DNA of 52,327 nt from Thiopontia sp964415865 (GTDB taxonomy: Bacteria; Pseudomonadota; Gammaproteobacteria; GCF-002020875). Where the stretch lies: positions 1 to 52,327 of the forward strand of contig CAYQBY010000007.1 of assembly GCA_964415865.1 (NCBI GenBank), in the 5' to 3' direction. Shown in pieces: positions 40,838 through 49,275 of the stretch. Below the pieces are notes generated by a model. The model made no database searches, was not told where the DNA came from, and worked only from the letters and a program-made list of their open reading frames with translations. The number at the start of each line of letters is the position of its first letter. Position 1 is the first letter of the stretch. Made by a program: the position numbers and the translations under genes.

Positions 40838-41777
40838 CAACCATGGCTCCGTAGGGCTGCTACGGGAGCGTGCAACCTTTATCAGTGCGATACGTACCTT
40901 CTTCTCGGGACGTAAGGTATTGGAGGTTGAAACCCCAATTCTCTCTACTGCCGCAACAACAGACCCGTATATTGAGTCATTTTCTACCGAGAGTGCTGAC
41001 GGTACAAAACTATACCTTCAGGCTTCTCCAGAGCTCTATATGAAGAGGTTGTTGGTTGATGGCTCTGGCCCAATCTTTCAGTTGGTGCCGGCATTTCGGT
41101 TAGAGGAGGCGGGTCAACTCCATAACCATGAATTTATGATGCTGGAGTGGTATCAGCCTGACTTCACCATGGAACAGTTGATGGATGAGGTGGAGGAGTT
41201 GGTGAGCAATTTTGTCGACCTCCCGTCTATTGAACGTTTTACTGTGGCCGAGGCTTTTCAGCAGGTGGCAGGGGTTGATGATCTTCTATCTACCACAGCA
41301 GAACAACTCAGGGGCACGGCTATTGCAATGGGACTGCCATCAGCTGAAGAGATGGATCTGGATTGGGATGGCTGGGTTGACTACTTTCTTGCGCTGGTTG
41401 TTATCCCCAGTCTTTCGCATGCTGCTTTCTTTCTTACCCACTATCCCGCCTCACAAGCGGCTTTGGCACGTATCAGTCCGCATGACCCAAGAGTGGCCGA
41501 GCGTTTTGAGTTGATGTTGAACGGGATAGAGATTGCGAATGGTTTTCGTGAGTTGACTGATGCAGCAGAGCAGCGCAAACGTTTTGAGAGAGAGCTCGGA
41601 GAGCGTGCTGCAGAGGGGATGGATATAGTTCCAATAGATCAAGAATTTCTGACAGCCATGGAGCATGGATTACCAGAGTGTTCTGGAGTTGCCCTGGGAG
41701 TTGAGCGCCTGATGATGGTCTCAATGGGGAAGAAAAATATCAGTGAGGTTATGCCTTTTCCCTTTCACTCAGAGTGA
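40815..41777 (+). CDS. epmA: EF-P lysine ligase EpmA
   Basis: A 320-residue relative of class II lysyl-tRNA synthetase without an anticodon domain. It has VLEVETPILS, LQASPELYMKRLLVDGSGPIFQLVPAFR, HEFMMLEWY, ANGFRELTDAAEQ and SGVALGVERLMM. It joins (R)-beta-lysine to EF-P Lys34. It overlaps the end of efp. ATG 40815 is almost touching GGGGAG while GTG 40824 has better spacing, so the first three residues are uncertain. With epmB and efp it makes the full first two steps of EF-P modification in one place. Confidence 0.94.
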   Translation: MSLVSKSDNHGSVGLLRERATFISAIRTFFSGRKVLEVETPILSTAATTDPYIESFSTESADGTKLYLQASPELYMKRLLVDGSGPIFQLVPAFRLEEAGQLHNHEFMMLEWYQPDFTMEQLMDEVEELVSNFVDLPSIERFTVAEAFQQVAGVDDLLSTTAEQLRGTAIAMGLPSAEEMDLDWDGWVDYFLALVVIPSLSHAAFFLTHYPASQAALARISPHDPRVAERFELMLNGIEIANGFRELTDAAEQRKRFERELGERAAEGMDIVPIDQEFLTAMEHGLPECSGVALGVERLMMVSMGKKNISEVMPFPFHSE

Positions 41778-42655
41778 GATAACTCTCCTATAGTCTCTCC
41801 CATCTGCAGAGGCTTGCCACTTTTGAAGCCATCCGTAAATTGGATAGCATCTTTGCCAAACAGCAGAATAACTGTTGAACCCATATTGAATCTCCCCATC
41901 TCCTCACCCTTTTTCAGGGTTATTGATTCCGTATTGTCTCCACTGTATCTCCAGACGTGAACAAACGATTTACCGGGCGGGGTGATCTCTCCAGCCCAGA
42001 CAGTCTCAATGCTACCCACAAAGAGTGCGCCCACAAGAACCATCGCCATTGGTCCTGCATCCGTATCAAACAGGGTTACTACACGCTCATTTCTGGCGAA
42101 AAGTCCTGGGACAGTGCGGGTGGATGGGTTGTTAACAGGATATAGACGTCCGGGGATATAGATCATCTCCCGCAGGGTACCGTCGGTTGGCATATGGATG
42201 CGATGGTAGTTTCTTGGAGACAGATAGATGGTGGAAAATTTACCATCCATAAATGGTGTTGCACGTTCTGATATGCCACCGAGCAGGGAGGTAAGATTAA
42301 AGTGGTGCCCCTTGGCCTGAAAGATTTCCTGTTGGCAGATATTCCCCTGTTGGCTGACAGTTCCATCAACTGGACTGATCATCTCTGTTGTATTGCTGGA
42401 GAATGGCCGGGCTGTCTGATTTAACTCTCTGGTAAAAAATGAGTTAAATGAGTGATAACTCTTTATCTCAGGATTGGCTGCAATTGACATATCAATCTTG
42501 TAGAAATTGCAGGCGAGTCGAATTAATGTCTGTGACAGTGTCCGGTTTTCTGATCTGGTAACGGCATGAACCATACGTGAAAGCAGGTGGTGGGGGAGAG
42601 CTGTAACTGGAAGCAGAAAGAGCCTGTCCATCAGTTTTTGCAGTATTGTTTTCAT
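41765..42655 (-). CDS. psd: Phosphatidylserine decarboxylase proenzyme
   Basis: A 296-residue membrane-associated enzyme that makes phosphatidylethanolamine. Self-cleavage at a Gly-Ser bond creates the pyruvoyl group; the motif is FNMGSTVILLFG near residue 255 (LGST in E. coli). NSFFTRELN, SPVDGTVS and YHRIHMPTDG (catalytic His/Asp region) are present. It uses the product of PssA. It overlaps the convergent epmA end by 13 bp and the mltD stop by 4 bp. Confidence 0.96.
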   Translation of the reverse strand: MKTILQKLMDRLFLLPVTALPHHLLSRMVHAVTRSENRTLSQTLIRLACNFYKIDMSIAANPEIKSYHSFNSFFTRELNQTARPFSSNTTEMISPVDGTVSQQGNICQQEIFQAKGHHFNLTSLLGGISERATPFMDGKFSTIYLSPRNYHRIHMPTDGTLREMIYIPGRLYPVNNPSTRTVPGLFARNERVVTLFDTDAGPMAMVLVGALFVGSIETVWAGEITPPGKSFVHVWRYSGDNTESITLKKGEEMGRFNMGSTVILLFGKDAIQFTDGFKSGKPLQMGETIGELSHSE

Positions 42656-44019
42656 GGTCTGGTTGCTGAGGTCTCAGTCACATCGATTGTTATGGTCAGG
42701 ATTGTCCCTGCTTTGAGAATAGCATTCTCATTGATCTTGTTTTGTCTCATCAGCTCCTTTGTGGAGATGTGAAACTGCTGGGCAATTTCGCTCAGGGTAT
42801 CATCCTGTTTGACTTTATAGGTAATAGTCTGTGTTGCCATTTTGGCAATAAAGTAGGGCTGTTTTGATGGGTATGCAGATATCTCATCCATCAATTCTTG
42901 GGTGGATGGATCCATTGGTGAGGGGATAATCAGATTCTCTCCAGTGTGGATGGTATGGTCTTTGAGCTCATTGCGTTGCTGGATGGCAATAATAGTTGAG
43001 TTGTACTGTTGGGCAATCTCACTAAGTGATTCACCGGCAGCTACAATGTGGCGGTCCCATTTTGTACGGTGCTTGCTCTCTATCTTTTTCAGGTTACGGT
43101 TGAAGAGTGTGACGTTAGCGTATGGTAACAGCAGCTGGTGGGGGCCGTCTGGTGGTGTTGCCCATCTGTTAAGTCCTGCATTGAGTTGATAAATCTCCTC
43201 CTGTGAAAGTTCCGCAAGTTTTGCAGCCAGAGAGATATCAATCTGTTGTTCGGTATCTACAGTTTTGGTTAGAGGTTTATTGGGAATTGCGGGTAGTTTG
43301 TACCCATATCTGTCAGCATCCTCGATGAAGCGCGCCAGTGCCAGCAGGCGCGGAACGTACCCCCTGGTCTCTCGAGGCAGTTTCAGATCCCAGAATTCGA
43401 CATAGGCATTGGCAGCCATACCCCTTTGTCTGTTGTGGGTCCGCATTACCTTGCGCACATTACCAGCACCGGTGTTGTATGCAGATAGTGCCAATAGCCA
43501 GTCTCCATTGAACTCTCTGGCCATATCCTGAAGAAAGTAGAAAGCAGCTTCTGTGGATTCAAGCGGAGAGCGTCTCTCATCGATCCACCAGTTCTGTTTC
43601 AATCCATAACTTTTACCGGTTGATGGAATAAATTGCCAGAGACCGGAGGCATTTCCCGGGGAGTAGGCGTAGACTCGAAACGCACTCTCTATGGCTGGTA
43701 ACAGTACAAGTTCCAGTGGCACTCGTCTCTTTTTTGCCCTCTTTACAATATGATAGAGGTAGGGGGTGGCACGGTTAAGTACCCGAGTCAGATATTCAGG
43801 GTTGTTCTTGAACCAGAGAATATGGGGTACAAGACGTGGATCTTTGCGCTCATTCAGGGTGAAACCATTACGAATTTCATCCCATAGAGAGCTGTTTGAT
43901 GTTGTTGCTAAGGCACTATTGAGTGTAGAGGAGAGGAGTAGCAGTAGAATCACACGAGGGATTATCGAGATAAATCCTCTGTGGACAATACGCTGTTTTT
44001 CCTTTACGAACTGTGTCAT
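42652..44019 (-). CDS. mltD: Membrane-bound lytic murein transglycosylase D
   Basis: A 455-residue cell wall enzyme. After an N-terminal hydrophobic signal (about 18-38), the SLT domain carries catalytic Glu in LPAIESAFRVYAYSPGNASG, then GLWQFIPSTGKSYGL and ALSAYNTGAGNVRKVM. Two LysM peptidoglycan-binding modules follow near residues 325-370 and 400-445 (AAGESLSEIAQQY, KQDDTLSEIAQQF). No lipobox Cys is seen at the signal, so it may be periplasmic or anchored by the signal. It is divergent from the YafS-like gene. Confidence 0.94.
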   Translation of the reverse strand: MTQFVKEKQRIVHRGFISIIPRVILLLLLSSTLNSALATTSNSSLWDEIRNGFTLNERKDPRLVPHILWFKNNPEYLTRVLNRATPYLYHIVKRAKKRRVPLELVLLPAIESAFRVYAYSPGNASGLWQFIPSTGKSYGLKQNWWIDERRSPLESTEAAFYFLQDMAREFNGDWLLALSAYNTGAGNVRKVMRTHNRQRGMAANAYVEFWDLKLPRETRGYVPRLLALARFIEDADRYGYKLPAIPNKPLTKTVDTEQQIDISLAAKLAELSQEEIYQLNAGLNRWATPPDGPHQLLLPYANVTLFNRNLKKIESKHRTKWDRHIVAAGESLSEIAQQYNSTIIAIQQRNELKDHTIHTGENLIIPSPMDPSTQELMDEISAYPSKQPYFIAKMATQTITYKVKQDDTLSEIAQQFHISTKELMRQNKINENAILKAGTILTITIDVTETSATRP

Positions 44020-44071
44020 GGTTCGGGTATTATATCCAAAGTTTAGATAGACCAGATTCCATATATTTGCC

Positions 44072-44722
44072 TTGAGAAAAATAGATTCCAGTTACCAGTT
44101 TGAGCGGTGGTTTACCTCGGCAGCGGGCAGTTTTCTGCTGCAACAGGAGAGAGGGTGGAATAGGGATGCATTGAAGAAAGTATATGGAATGCATCTGATG
44201 CAGTTGGGGATGGCAAAAGAGAATTTCGCAGAGCAGGCAAGAGAGGTGCATCACTATTTTGTGATGGAGACAGGAAGTCATGAGGAGCAGAGCTGGGCCT
44301 CTGTAGAGGGTGAGAGTGAGGCGTTGCCAATTGCAACAGAGTCACTAGCTGCCGTCATTCTGCCCCATGTTCTGGACTATTCTGCTGACCCACATCAGGT
44401 GTTACGTGAGGTTACACGAGTTCTTGACGAGGACGGTGAGTTGTTGATATACGGGTTTTCTCCCTGGAGTATGCATGGGTTGCTTGGTTTTGGCAGAGGT
44501 GTATCAGCCATATCCAGGAGGACAGTGATGGACTGGTTGGCACTATTGGGGTATGAGATTCGTGAACAACGAACATTACCAATATGGACGCTTTCCTGGA
44601 TAGGCTCCAGACTCAATACAGGAGCCTATCAGTTGGTAGCCAAAAGGAGAGTTATACCATTGAGCAGAATTAATTCACGATGGAGACGTCGTGCCACTGT
44701 AGCATCAGGCAATTATGGTTGA
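44072..44722 (+). CDS. YafS-like class I SAM-dependent methyltransferase
   Basis: A 216-residue protein with features of the methyltransferase fold: ESLAAVILPHVLDYSADPHQVLREVTRVL (motif after the acidic strand) and GELLIYGFSPWS. The glycine-rich motif I is weak. The N-terminal FERWFTSAAGSFLLQQE is typical of YafS relatives next to rnhA in many gammaproteobacteria. The substrate is unknown. The TTG start has no clear ribosome site but a stop lies just upstream and the conserved N-terminus requires a start near here. The usual gloB between mltD and this gene is missing. Confidence 0.83.
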   Translation: MRKIDSSYQFERWFTSAAGSFLLQQERGWNRDALKKVYGMHLMQLGMAKENFAEQAREVHHYFVMETGSHEEQSWASVEGESEALPIATESLAAVILPHVLDYSADPHQVLREVTRVLDEDGELLIYGFSPWSMHGLLGFGRGVSAISRRTVMDWLALLGYEIREQRTLPIWTLSWIGSRLNTGAYQLVAKRRVIPLSRINSRWRRRATVASGNYG

Positions 44723-45149
44723 GATCTTTACAGATGGTGGTTGCAGAGGAAACCCCGGAGTTGGTGGGTGGGGTGCCCTGCTACGTTATGGTGATGTGGA
44801 GAAGGAGCTCTGGGGAGGGGAGTCCGATACCACAAATAATCGCATGGAGCTGACAGCAGTCATTCGTTCCCTGGAGGCAGTCAAGCGTTCGATTCCTCTG
44901 CGTATTACAACAGATTCAAAGTATGTAAAGAGCGGGATTACCGAGTGGATCCACAACTGGAAAAAAAATGGATGGAAAACAGCAGCCAGAAAACCGGTGA
45001 AGAATGTAGATTTATGGAAGCAGCTTGATCAGCTTGTGCAGATGCATCAGGTGGAATGGGCATGGGTCAAAGGCCATAGCGGACATCGTGAAAACGAGAT
45101 TGCAGATGAACTTGCAAATAGAGGAATGGATGAGGTGAGCCGTTTATGA
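44715..45149 (+). CDS. rnhA: Ribonuclease HI
   Basis: A 144-residue endonuclease that cuts RNA in RNA-DNA hybrids. The catalytic acidic set is visible: Asp7 in FTDGGCRGNPGVGGW, Glu in NNRMELTAV, Asp in TTDSKYV and Asp near the end (NEIADELAN), with the flexible His loop VKGHSGHRENE. It overlaps the preceding gene by 8 bp and dnaQ by 4 bp. Confidence 0.97.
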   Translation: MVEIFTDGGCRGNPGVGGWGALLRYGDVEKELWGGESDTTNNRMELTAVIRSLEAVKRSIPLRITTDSKYVKSGITEWIHNWKKNGWKTAARKPVKNVDLWKQLDQLVQMHQVEWAWVKGHSGHRENEIADELANRGMDEVSRL

Positions 45150-45823
45150 GGCAGGTTGTACTGGATACTGAGACAACAGGGCTGGAGCCATCACAAGGGC
45201 ATCGTATTATCGAAATTGGTTGTGTGGAGTTGGTCAATCGCAGGCTTACCGAAAATCACTACCACCAATATATTCAGCCAGATCGTGAGGTAGATGCCGG
45301 CGCCATGGAGGTACATGGAATCAGTAATGAGTTTCTGGCAGACAAGCCAAGGTTTGAAAGCATTGCGGATGACTTTATTCAGTATGTAAAGGGTGCGGAG
45401 CTTATTATTCACAATGCCCCATTTGATGTGGGGTTCATAAACAGTGAACTAAGGTTATGGAATCCATCACATCCACCACTGGAGGAGCTCTGTACCATTA
45501 CTGATAGCCTGCAGATGGCACGTAAACAGTATCCGGGGCAGAAAAACAGCCTTGATGCACTCTGCAGACGTCTGGATATCGATAACTCGCAACGGACTTT
45601 GCATGGAGCATTACTGGATTCAGAGATTCTGGCTGAGGTTTATCTCTCCATTACAGGGGGGCAGACCGGGCTTGATTTTGATGGTTTGGCAGAGTTTGGA
45701 GGAGTGGAGCCTGTTCGTCAGGTCTCCAGTGATCGTGCACGTTTACGGGTTATCAAACCATCTGCGGAGGAGTTGAGCGCTCACCATGAGTATCTGAAGA
45801 AGATCGGTAGTGAGATGTGGTGA
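45146..45823 (+). CDS. dnaQ: DNA polymerase III epsilon subunit (proofreading exonuclease)
   Basis: A 225-residue DEDDh exonuclease. ExoI has VLDTETTGLEP with Asp7 and Glu9, ExoII has HNAPFDVGFINSEL, and ExoIII-epsilon has HGALLDSEILAEVYL. The C-terminal tail that binds the polymerase subunit is present. In E. coli rnhA and dnaQ are divergent; here they run together with an ATGA overlap. Confidence 0.96.
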   Translation: MRQVVLDTETTGLEPSQGHRIIEIGCVELVNRRLTENHYHQYIQPDREVDAGAMEVHGISNEFLADKPRFESIADDFIQYVKGAELIIHNAPFDVGFINSELRLWNPSHPPLEELCTITDSLQMARKQYPGQKNSLDALCRRLDIDNSQRTLHGALLDSEILAEVYLSITGGQTGLDFDGLAEFGGVEPVRQVSSDRARLRVIKPSAEELSAHHEYLKKIGSEMW

Positions 45824-45825
45824 CA

Positions 45826-46455
45826 CTATAGTCTGCGTTCAGAATTTCTGGATAGTCTCATCATCATCTCAAGTAGTTCACTGCCAAGATAGCCAGAAAC
45901 CAGTAGGGCAAAACTGAGTAGCCCGCCAGTCCCTATAATCCATACCAAGCTGCTGTTTTCAATAATTGGAGAGATAATTTGCTGTAGTTCAGGCAGGAGT
46001 ATTCCAGTCTGCAGACCTATTGTTTGTAGTGCCGTTATCATGGTGATGGTCAGTGTAATCACAAACAGAAGCTCACCAGTGAGTCTTGCCAGTACGGTAA
46101 TTATTTCTGACAGGGCATAACGTGGATCATAAAGAGAGCGGATCTCTGCTGCGCGCAACAGCATAAGATGAACCATCATGTACCCTGCAACAAAGAGAAT
46201 AATCTGAACAATTACAGGAAGAAGTATTCCGGGTGAGGATGCCTGATCATCTGCAGAGAGCAGTTTCTGCCAGGTCTCAATGGCATCACCAATCAGGTAG
46301 ATTGTCAGTGCAATCGCACTTAATCTGAGCAGACTGGAAAATCCAGTTCTGAAGAAACGACCTTCAGTAAGGGCGCCTAGCCAGCTATAGACAAATAGAA
46401 ACCGTTCCATCCTGCATAATCCAAAAGTAAAAAACCGTTGAATGAATTGCTTCAT
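45826..46455 (-). CDS. Unrecognised four-helix membrane protein
   Basis: A 209-residue product from ATG 46455; a TTG at 46524 would reach into the gltA start and is unlikely. Hydrophobic segments lie at about 40-57, 78-103, 128-150 and 170-196. The N-terminus is basic (MKQFIQRFFTFGLCRMERFLF) and the C-terminus is also basic (MMRLSRNSERRL). I see no catalytic or binding motif and know no family. It converges on dnaQ with 2 bp between and is divergent from gltA, with about 58 bp shared upstream. Confidence 0.7.
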   Translation of the reverse strand: MKQFIQRFFTFGLCRMERFLFVYSWLGALTEGRFFRTGFSSLLRLSAIALTIYLIGDAIETWQKLLSADDQASSPGILLPVIVQIILFVAGYMMVHLMLLRAAEIRSLYDPRYALSEIITVLARLTGELLFVITLTITMITALQTIGLQTGILLPELQQIISPIIENSSLVWIIGTGGLLSFALLVSGYLGSELLEMMMRLSRNSERRL

Positions 46456-46513
46456 TCTGATTATGGAGTAATCTACACCCTGGGGATCGATAAAGATAGA
46501 GGGGAGAGCTTTG

Positions 46514-47842
46514 ATGGCCAACAAGAAAATATGTCTTAATCGTAATGTTGAATCTGGAGATCATCACGACCATCAGGATATGGAGGATGTGGTCGTGCTT
46601 CCGGTTATCGAGGGAAGTTACGGACCAGATGTAATAGATGTGCAGCAGCTCTATAACGAGACTGGAATGTTTACCTATGATCCAGGTTACCTCTCCACAG
46701 CCAGTTGTCGCAGCAGCATTACCTATATTGATGGTGATAAGGGTGAGCTCTATTATCGGGGGTATGCAATTGAGGAGCTTGCAGAGAACAGCAGCTATCT
46801 CGAGACCTGTTATCTGTTATTGAATGGAGAGCTTCCTGTTACACGTAAGCTTGATGAGTTCGAGAAAACTATCAAGGAACATACTATGGTTAACGAGGCG
46901 ATTCGGCGTTTCTATGAAGGGATGCATTATGATGCACACCCAATGGCCATTACCCTTGGTGTAGTCGGAGCACTATCTGCCTTCTACCATGATTCAATTG
47001 ATATCCGGAACCCAAAACATCGTGAGATTTCTGCTCACAGGCTGATTGCAAAGATGCCGACAATAGCAGCCTACAGCTATAAGTATTCGGTAGGGCAGCC
47101 GTTCATGTATCCAGACAATAGTCTTGGTTACGCAGAAAACTTTCTCTACATGATGTTTGCAACTCCGGCCTTTGAATACAAGGTTAATCCGGTTGCAGCC
47201 AAGGCTATGGATCTGATATTCATTCTCCATGCTGACCATGAGCAGAATGCCAGCACCTCAACAGTGCGTCTGGCCGGAAGTTCTGGCACTAACCCTTTCG
47301 CCTCAATCGCAGCTGGTATTGCATCACTGTGGGGGCCTGCTCATGGTGGTGCCAACGAGGCTGTTATCCGTATGCTGGAAGAGATAGGAACAAAATCAGC
47401 TATTCCATCTTATGTGGAGCGTGCCAAATCAAAGGATGACCAGTTTCGCTTAATGGGCTTTGGTCATAGAGTATACAAACACTATGACCCACGAGCCCGT
47501 ATCATTCGCGAGGCATGTCATGATGTGCTGGATGCACTTGACCATAAGGATACACCGTTATTTGAGGCGGCTCTGGAGCTGGAGCGCATTGCCATGGAGG
47601 ATGAGTACTTTATAGAGAGAAAGCTCTACCCCAATGTTGATTTCTATTCAGGGCTTATTCTCAAGGCACTCGGAATTCCGCTTAATATGTTCACAGTTAT
47701 CTTTGCAATGGCTCGTACGGCTGGCTGGATTGCACAATGGAGCGAGATGCTGGATGATCCTTCGCAACGAATCGGTCGCCCCCGACAACTTTACAGTGGA
47801 GCCACTCCGCGCCCTTACACCAAGACAGAGGAGCGGACATAA
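46514..47842 (+). CDS. gltA: Citrate synthase (type II)
   Basis: A 442-residue enzyme that condenses acetyl-CoA and oxaloacetate, first step of the TCA cycle. It has LYYRGYAIEELAE, catalytic His in LHADHEQNASTSTVR, GPAHGGANEAV, GFGHRVYKHYDPRA, the catalytic Asp in NVDFYSGLILKALG, and the C-terminal GRPRQLYSG. Length and sequence fit the hexameric, NADH-sensitive gammaproteobacterial type. The N-terminus has an unusual DHHDHQD cluster near residue 17. ATG 46514 is supported by GGGGAGAG. A terminator follows. Confidence 0.97.
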   Translation: MANKKICLNRNVESGDHHDHQDMEDVVVLPVIEGSYGPDVIDVQQLYNETGMFTYDPGYLSTASCRSSITYIDGDKGELYYRGYAIEELAENSSYLETCYLLLNGELPVTRKLDEFEKTIKEHTMVNEAIRRFYEGMHYDAHPMAITLGVVGALSAFYHDSIDIRNPKHREISAHRLIAKMPTIAAYSYKYSVGQPFMYPDNSLGYAENFLYMMFATPAFEYKVNPVAAKAMDLIFILHADHEQNASTSTVRLAGSSGTNPFASIAAGIASLWGPAHGGANEAVIRMLEEIGTKSAIPSYVERAKSKDDQFRLMGFGHRVYKHYDPRARIIREACHDVLDALDHKDTPLFEAALELERIAMEDEYFIERKLYPNVDFYSGLILKALGIPLNMFTVIFAMARTAGWIAQWSEMLDDPSQRIGRPRQLYSGATPRPYTKTEERT

Positions 47843-47868
47843 AAAAACCCGCTACTGCGGGTTTTTTT
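47841..47868 (+). terminator. Bidirectional terminator between gltA and the HU-like gene
   Basis: CCCGC (47848-47852) and GCGGG (47857-47861) with loop TACT are flanked by seven A and seven T, giving a 12-bp stem. Either strand has a proper T tract, so it serves both convergent genes. Confidence 0.92.
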
Positions 47869-47887
47869 ATCAAGGTGATGTAATACC

Positions 47888-48214
47888 TTACAAGATATCC
47901 TTCAGCGCCTTTGCTGGAGTAATCTTGAGCGCGTTATGCGCTGGCTTTGCAGCAATTGTAAGAGTCTCACCAGTCTGTGGGTTACGACCTTCACGAGCCT
48001 TGGTTGCTTTCTTCTTGTAACGTTTGATAGTCATGATACCTGGAAGAGCAAAGCGGCCAGCAGAACGTGGTTTTACATGACGCTCAATGATAGTGCCAAG
48101 ACTGGATAGAACATCAGAGACAGCCTTCTTGGAAAGACCAGTATCGTCAGCAATAGTAGAGATGGTTTGAGCCTTAGTGAATGCATCTTTTACAGCAGTA
48201 GTTTTAGGTGCCAT
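47888..48214 (-). CDS. HU-family DNA-binding protein
   Basis: A 108-residue basic protein of the HU/IHF fold. The N-terminal region has TISTIADDTGLSKKAVSDVLSSL. The beta-arm region reads GRFALPGIMTIKRYKKKATKAREGRNP followed by QTGETLTI, and the end is Ala/Lys-rich (AAKPAHNALKITPAKALKDIL). It differs from the canonical HU (12291) and IHF-alpha (7957) in this window. AAGGAG lies 10 bases before its ATG, which also overlaps the stop of a 26-codon ORF. Confidence 0.9.
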   Translation of the reverse strand: MAPKTTAVKDAFTKAQTISTIADDTGLSKKAVSDVLSSLGTIIERHVKPRSAGRFALPGIMTIKRYKKKATKAREGRNPQTGETLTIAAKPAHNALKITPAKALKDIL

Positions 48215-48294
48215 TACAGCGTTTCTCCTTCTTTCGTTTGAAAATTAGCCAGTAAATTATTAACAGAACGTGATGAATTTACAGGAGTACGCAT
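48214..48294 (-). CDS. Putative 26-residue leader ORF before the HU-like gene
   Basis: An ATG at 48294, 5 bases after GAGG, opens 26 codons ending in TAA that overlaps the HU-like ATG (TAATG). The peptide begins MRTPVNSSRSVNNLLANFQ and is polar with no membrane segment. An AT-rich -10-like TATAAA on the minus strand (48337-48342) lies upstream. Good ribosome site and exact coupling suggest it is translated. It may set expression of the HU-like protein. No family is recognised. Confidence 0.45.
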   Translation of the reverse strand: MRTPVNSSRSVNNLLANFQTKEGETL

Positions 48295-48401
48295 TGTGTC
48301 CTCTTCATTAAAAAAATGGAAGTGTTTTTTCGTTATTTTATAAAAAAACTCATCTAGACCTGTTTAATATCAGCTTACAGCGATCATAGGGGGTCACCTC
48401 T

Positions 48402-49244
48402 TTATTTTTTTGTGACCAGACGGTTTAGCAAGCTCGCCAGCAGGTATCCATCCTGTATGGTGATGCGGTGTGGTGCAAAGGTTGGAATAGATGCGGAACG
48501 CCCCCTTAGTCTGGCGATGTTATTCATATCCTGACTCCAGAAAGGGACCAGAGCGTCATTTACCTCTGATGGTGGTTGTCTGCGGATAATTGAGAAGTAG
48601 TTAATGTCTGGATGAGGTTGCTGGTTCAGCCAATGTAGTAGTGTGCCTGGGCGTGCCACTGTTAACCCCTTGATCATTGGCCGGGATTTTTTAAGTACCT
48701 GGTACTTGTCATGTGCCATCAGTTTTGGCAACAGACTGATGGGGAAGGGCAGGGTTGCAAGGTCATACGCAAAGTTTGCATATGGGGAGCCCTGATGGGG
48801 GGAGGCAATGGTGATGAGTGAATTGAGGTTTGGCACCTTGTTTCTCACTACAACCATGCGTGCAACAACTCCACCTGCAGAGTGTCCAATCAGGTAGATT
48901 GGCTCATCAGGGTGGTTATTGGATATGGTGATCAGCATATGCTCCAGCAGTTCACTCTGTTGTTCAAGCGGGATCAGGGTTGGGATATCTGCAAGGTAGA
49001 GAATACGGTTGCCACGATTCTTCTGTGGAGGGCGTGAGATCAAGACTCCTGTTGGTCCTCCTGTCTGGGCCCGTCCGGCACGTTCCCATCCCATCTGCTG
49101 GAGCGCATCAATAGCACCACTACGTTCCCATGATGAGCTATTGTTGAGTAAACCATGTAACAAGACAGCAACATCAGCCTCTGCCGGTACACTTACAAGT
49201 AACGACAGACAGAGCGGAAGTAAACTGAACAACTTTATTTTCAT
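48402..49244 (-). CDS. Secreted alpha/beta hydrolase, lipase-like
   Basis: A 280-residue product with a Sec signal peptide (about 1-23, cleavage near AEA-D). The mature enzyme begins VAVLLHGLLNNSSSW (oxyanion region) and has the nucleophile elbow IGHSAGGVVARM, with likely Asp in NDALVPFWSQDM and His in APHRITIQDG. The fold suggests a triacylglycerol lipase or esterase acting in the periplasm or outside. The substrate cannot be told. It follows the TatD-family gene on the same strand by about 31 bp. Confidence 0.82.
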   Translation of the reverse strand: MKIKLFSLLPLCLSLLVSVPAEADVAVLLHGLLNNSSSWERSGAIDALQQMGWERAGRAQTGGPTGVLISRPPQKNRGNRILYLADIPTLIPLEQQSELLEHMLITISNNHPDEPIYLIGHSAGGVVARMVVVRNKVPNLNSLITIASPHQGSPYANFAYDLATLPFPISLLPKLMAHDKYQVLKKSRPMIKGLTVARPGTLLHWLNQQPHPDINYFSIIRRQPPSEVNDALVPFWSQDMNNIARLRGRSASIPTFAPHRITIQDGYLLASLLNRLVTKK

Positions 49245-49275
49245 GGTTTGATGATTCTATGTTTCCTCTGTTCAG

